Source: Solirubrobacterales bacterium (GTDB taxonomy: Bacteria > Actinomycetota > Thermoleophilia > Solirubrobacterales > 70-9). Taken from it: DNA of 5,134 bases. Positions 3,810 through 5,134 of this stretch are shown here, one piece after another. The notes beneath the pieces are model-generated. The model did no database searches. It was not told where the DNA came from and saw only the letters and a list, made by a program, of their open reading frames with translations. Position numbers and translations under genes: made by a program. The stretch is taken from positions 1 to 5,134 of the forward strand of contig JACDBR010000238.1 of the NCBI GenBank assembly GCA_013694825.1. The letters are read 5' to 3'. The number at the start of each line of letters is the position of its first letter. Positions within the stretch are counted from its first letter, which is position 1.

Positions 3810-5134
3810 GTGGACCTGAACCGAAACGGACGCATCGCTGCGAGCTCGCAGCCTGCGGTCAGCCCTGCCGCCGACGGCGGCAGGGCCCGTCAGCGCGCGC
3901 TTGCGATCGGTGTCACCCCGCAGCCGCTCGGCGAGGATGAGCAGCCGCTCGGAGAGCTCCGCGAGCTGCTTCTGACCGCCGGCGTCGCGACCGTCGGCGA
4001 GGCCGTTCAGGTGCGAGCAGAGCCCGATCCCGACCGCTACCTCGGGCGCGGCAAGCTCGAGGAGATCGCCGAGCTGGTCAAGCACGCCGGCGCGAACCTC
4101 GTCGCCTGCGACGATGAGCTTGCCCCGCGCCAGGAGCGCAACCTCGAGGCGGCGCTCGGCGTGCCGGTGATCGATCGCACCGCCGTGATCCTCGACATCT
4201 TCGCCGACCACGCCCACTCGGCGGAGGGCAAGCTCCAGGTCGAGCTCGCACAGCTCCAGTACAACCTCGCCCGGATGCGCGGGCTGTGGACCCACCTCGA
4301 GCGTCTGGGCGCCGGCGTCGGGGTCGGCGGCATCGGTACGAGAGGCCCTGGCGAGAGCCAGATCGAGACCGACCGCCGGCTGGCCCGCGACCGGATCACC
4401 GCGCTCAAGAAGCGCCTGCGTGAGGTCGAGCGAAGCCGCACCGTGATGCGAGCTCAGCGCGACTCCTCGCCGCTGCCGCAGATCGCGCTCGCCGGCTACA
4501 CCAACGCGGGCAAGTCGACGCTGCTAAACGCGCTCACCGGCGCAGGGGTCGGCGTCGGCTCGCGGCTCTTCCACACGCTCGACCCGACGACGCGGGCCTA
4601 CGAGTTCGATGGTCGTCGATATCTGGTCACCGACACGGTCGGCTTCATCCGCAAGCTGCCGCACTCGCTTGTGGAGGCATTCAAGGCGACCCTCGAGGAG
4701 ACGATCCGCGCCGACCTGATCCTGCACGTGGTCGACGCCTCCGAGGACGAGCAGCAGCGCCGTGAGTCGATCGCCGCGGTCGACGAGGTGCTGGCCGAGA
4801 TCGGCGCCAGCGACCAGCCGCGGCTTCTCGTCTTCAACAAGCTCGACCTGCTGAGCGCCGAGCAGCGAAACGACCTCCTGGTCGGCCGGCCAGAGGCGAT
4901 CGGCATCTCCGCGATCGCCGGCGAGGGCCTCGACGGGCTCGGCGCGCAGATCGAGCGTGCCTTCGCGGCGACGCTCGAGCCGATGGAGCTTCTGATCCCG
5001 TTCAGCGCCGGCGGGACGCTCTCGGAGCTGCACGCGATAGCCGGCGACCTCGAGCGCGACGAGCGCCCCGACGGCGTCCTCGTTCAAGCCCGTATTCCGA
5101 GGGCTCTGACGCACCGTTTCGAGGCTTTCTCGAC
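3810..5134 (+). CDS. hflX: Ribosome-associated GTPase HflX (3' end cut by window)
   Basis: The frame is open from GTG at 3810 to the window edge: 441 codons, no stop. HflX is a TRAFAC-class GTPase that binds the 50S subunit and splits stalled or stressed ribosomes. After an unusual 28-residue N-terminal stretch, the HflX N-domain runs to about residue 175 (YLGRGKLEEI at 77-86, DRTAVILDIFADHAHSAEGK at 122-141, LQVELAQLQYNLARMRGLW at 142-160). The glycine loop GIGTRGPGESQIETDRR at 174-190 and a basic helical linker follow. The GTPase domain has G1 GYTNAGKST at 229-237, G2 around DPTTR at 258-262, G3 DTVGF at 275-279, G4 NKLD at 343-346 and G5 near SAIAGEG at 367-373. All motifs are intact. The ending resembles the usual HflX C-terminus, so only a few codons are probably missing. 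GTG 3810 is the only plausible in-frame start before the conserved domain and has TAGACT-N8 in front. The glycine loop is somewhat extended (GAGVGVGGIG). Confidence 0.93.
   Translation, partial: MDLNRNGRIAASSQPAVSPAADGGRARQRALAIGVTPQPLGEDEQPLGELRELLLTAGVATVGEAVQVRAEPDPDRYLGRGKLEEIAELVKHAGANLVACDDELAPRQERNLEAALGVPVIDRTAVILDIFADHAHSAEGKLQVELAQLQYNLARMRGLWTHLERLGAGVGVGGIGTRGPGESQIETDRRLARDRITALKKRLREVERSRTVMRAQRDSSPLPQIALAGYTNAGKSTLLNALTGAGVGVGSRLFHTLDPTTRAYEFDGRRYLVTDTVGFIRKLPHSLVEAFKATLEETIRADLILHVVDASEDEQQRRESIAAVDEVLAEIGASDQPRLLVFNKLDLLSAEQRNDLLVGRPEAIGISAIAGEGLDGLGAQIERAFAATLEPMELLIPFSAGGTLSELHAIAGDLERDERPDGVLVQARIPRALTHRFEAFS
3862..3886 (+). repeat. Perfect 12-bp inverted repeat around one base, inside hflX 5' coding sequence
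   Basis: GCCCTGCCGCCG (3862-3873) and CGGCGGCAGGGC (3875-3886) are exact reverse complements separated by a single A at 3874. As RNA this would fold to a stem of about 10 bp with a CGACG loop, some 52 nt into the hflX message. It encodes residues 18-26 of the poorly conserved N-terminal extension. No T-tract follows. Possible roles are control of hflX translation, attenuation or termination of cyclase read-through, or a GC-rich intergenic repeat captured by the reading frame. Confidence 0.6.

Noticed and set aside
3887..4013. An hflX start downstream of the hairpin
   Set aside because: No in-frame ATG, GTG or TTG occurs before the conserved N-domain. The first in-frame GTG (about 4011) would remove conserved sequence.
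3795..5114. Minus-strand open frames opposite hflX (3795-4295 and 4524-5114)
   Set aside because: Both are shadows of hflX, whose forward frame carries all GTPase motifs without interruption.

Overview
The window is GC-rich, densely coded and all on the + strand. It suggests a high-GC actinobacterium. A deep branch such as Thermoleophilia/Solirubrobacterales is my best guess, because an LL-diaminopimelate aminotransferase (DapL) sits in an actinobacterial miaA-dapF-hflX neighbourhood and the genes look leaderless. That placement is inference and was not tested by any search.

Layout: 1-182 is the 3' end of miaA (tRNA dimethylallyltransferase). 197-1036 is a DapF-family epimerase. 1171-2361 is dapL. 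2452-3786 is a two-domain protein with an N-terminal alpha/beta-hydrolase fold and a C-terminal class III nucleotidyl cyclase. 3810-5134 is hflX (ribosome-associated GTPase), which runs off the right edge and lacks only its last codons. The gaps are short (14, 134, 90 and 23 nt), so no stretch over 300 nt is without a gene. I see no RNA gene, mobile element or CRISPR array.

How the genes work together: DapL converts tetrahydrodipicolinate to LL-DAP, and DapF would convert that to meso-DAP for peptidoglycan and lysine. The two genes would therefore form a short DAP branch that bypasses the succinylase/acetylase steps. The miaA-dapF-hflX order is familiar from Mycobacterium and Streptomyces; here dapL and the cyclase gene lie between dapF and hflX.

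Main points for a second look: (1) The DapF homologue has Ser at both positions of the catalytic cysteine pair. (2) A TAGNCT hexamer lies exactly 8 nt before a start codon at three places, with a weaker fourth at dapF, and no Shine-Dalgarno is evident; this looks like leaderless transcription. (3) At the cyclase gene this signal points not at the gene's GTG but at an ATG 17 nt upstream. That ATG opens a six-codon ORF whose stop overlaps the cyclase start as GTGA: either a leaderless leader peptide with translational coupling, or a 1-nt indel hiding the true start. (4) The hydrolase-like domain of the cyclase protein has lost Ser, Asp and His of the triad while the cyclase domain is intact. (5) A perfect 12-bp inverted repeat around a single base lies inside the 5' coding part of hflX.
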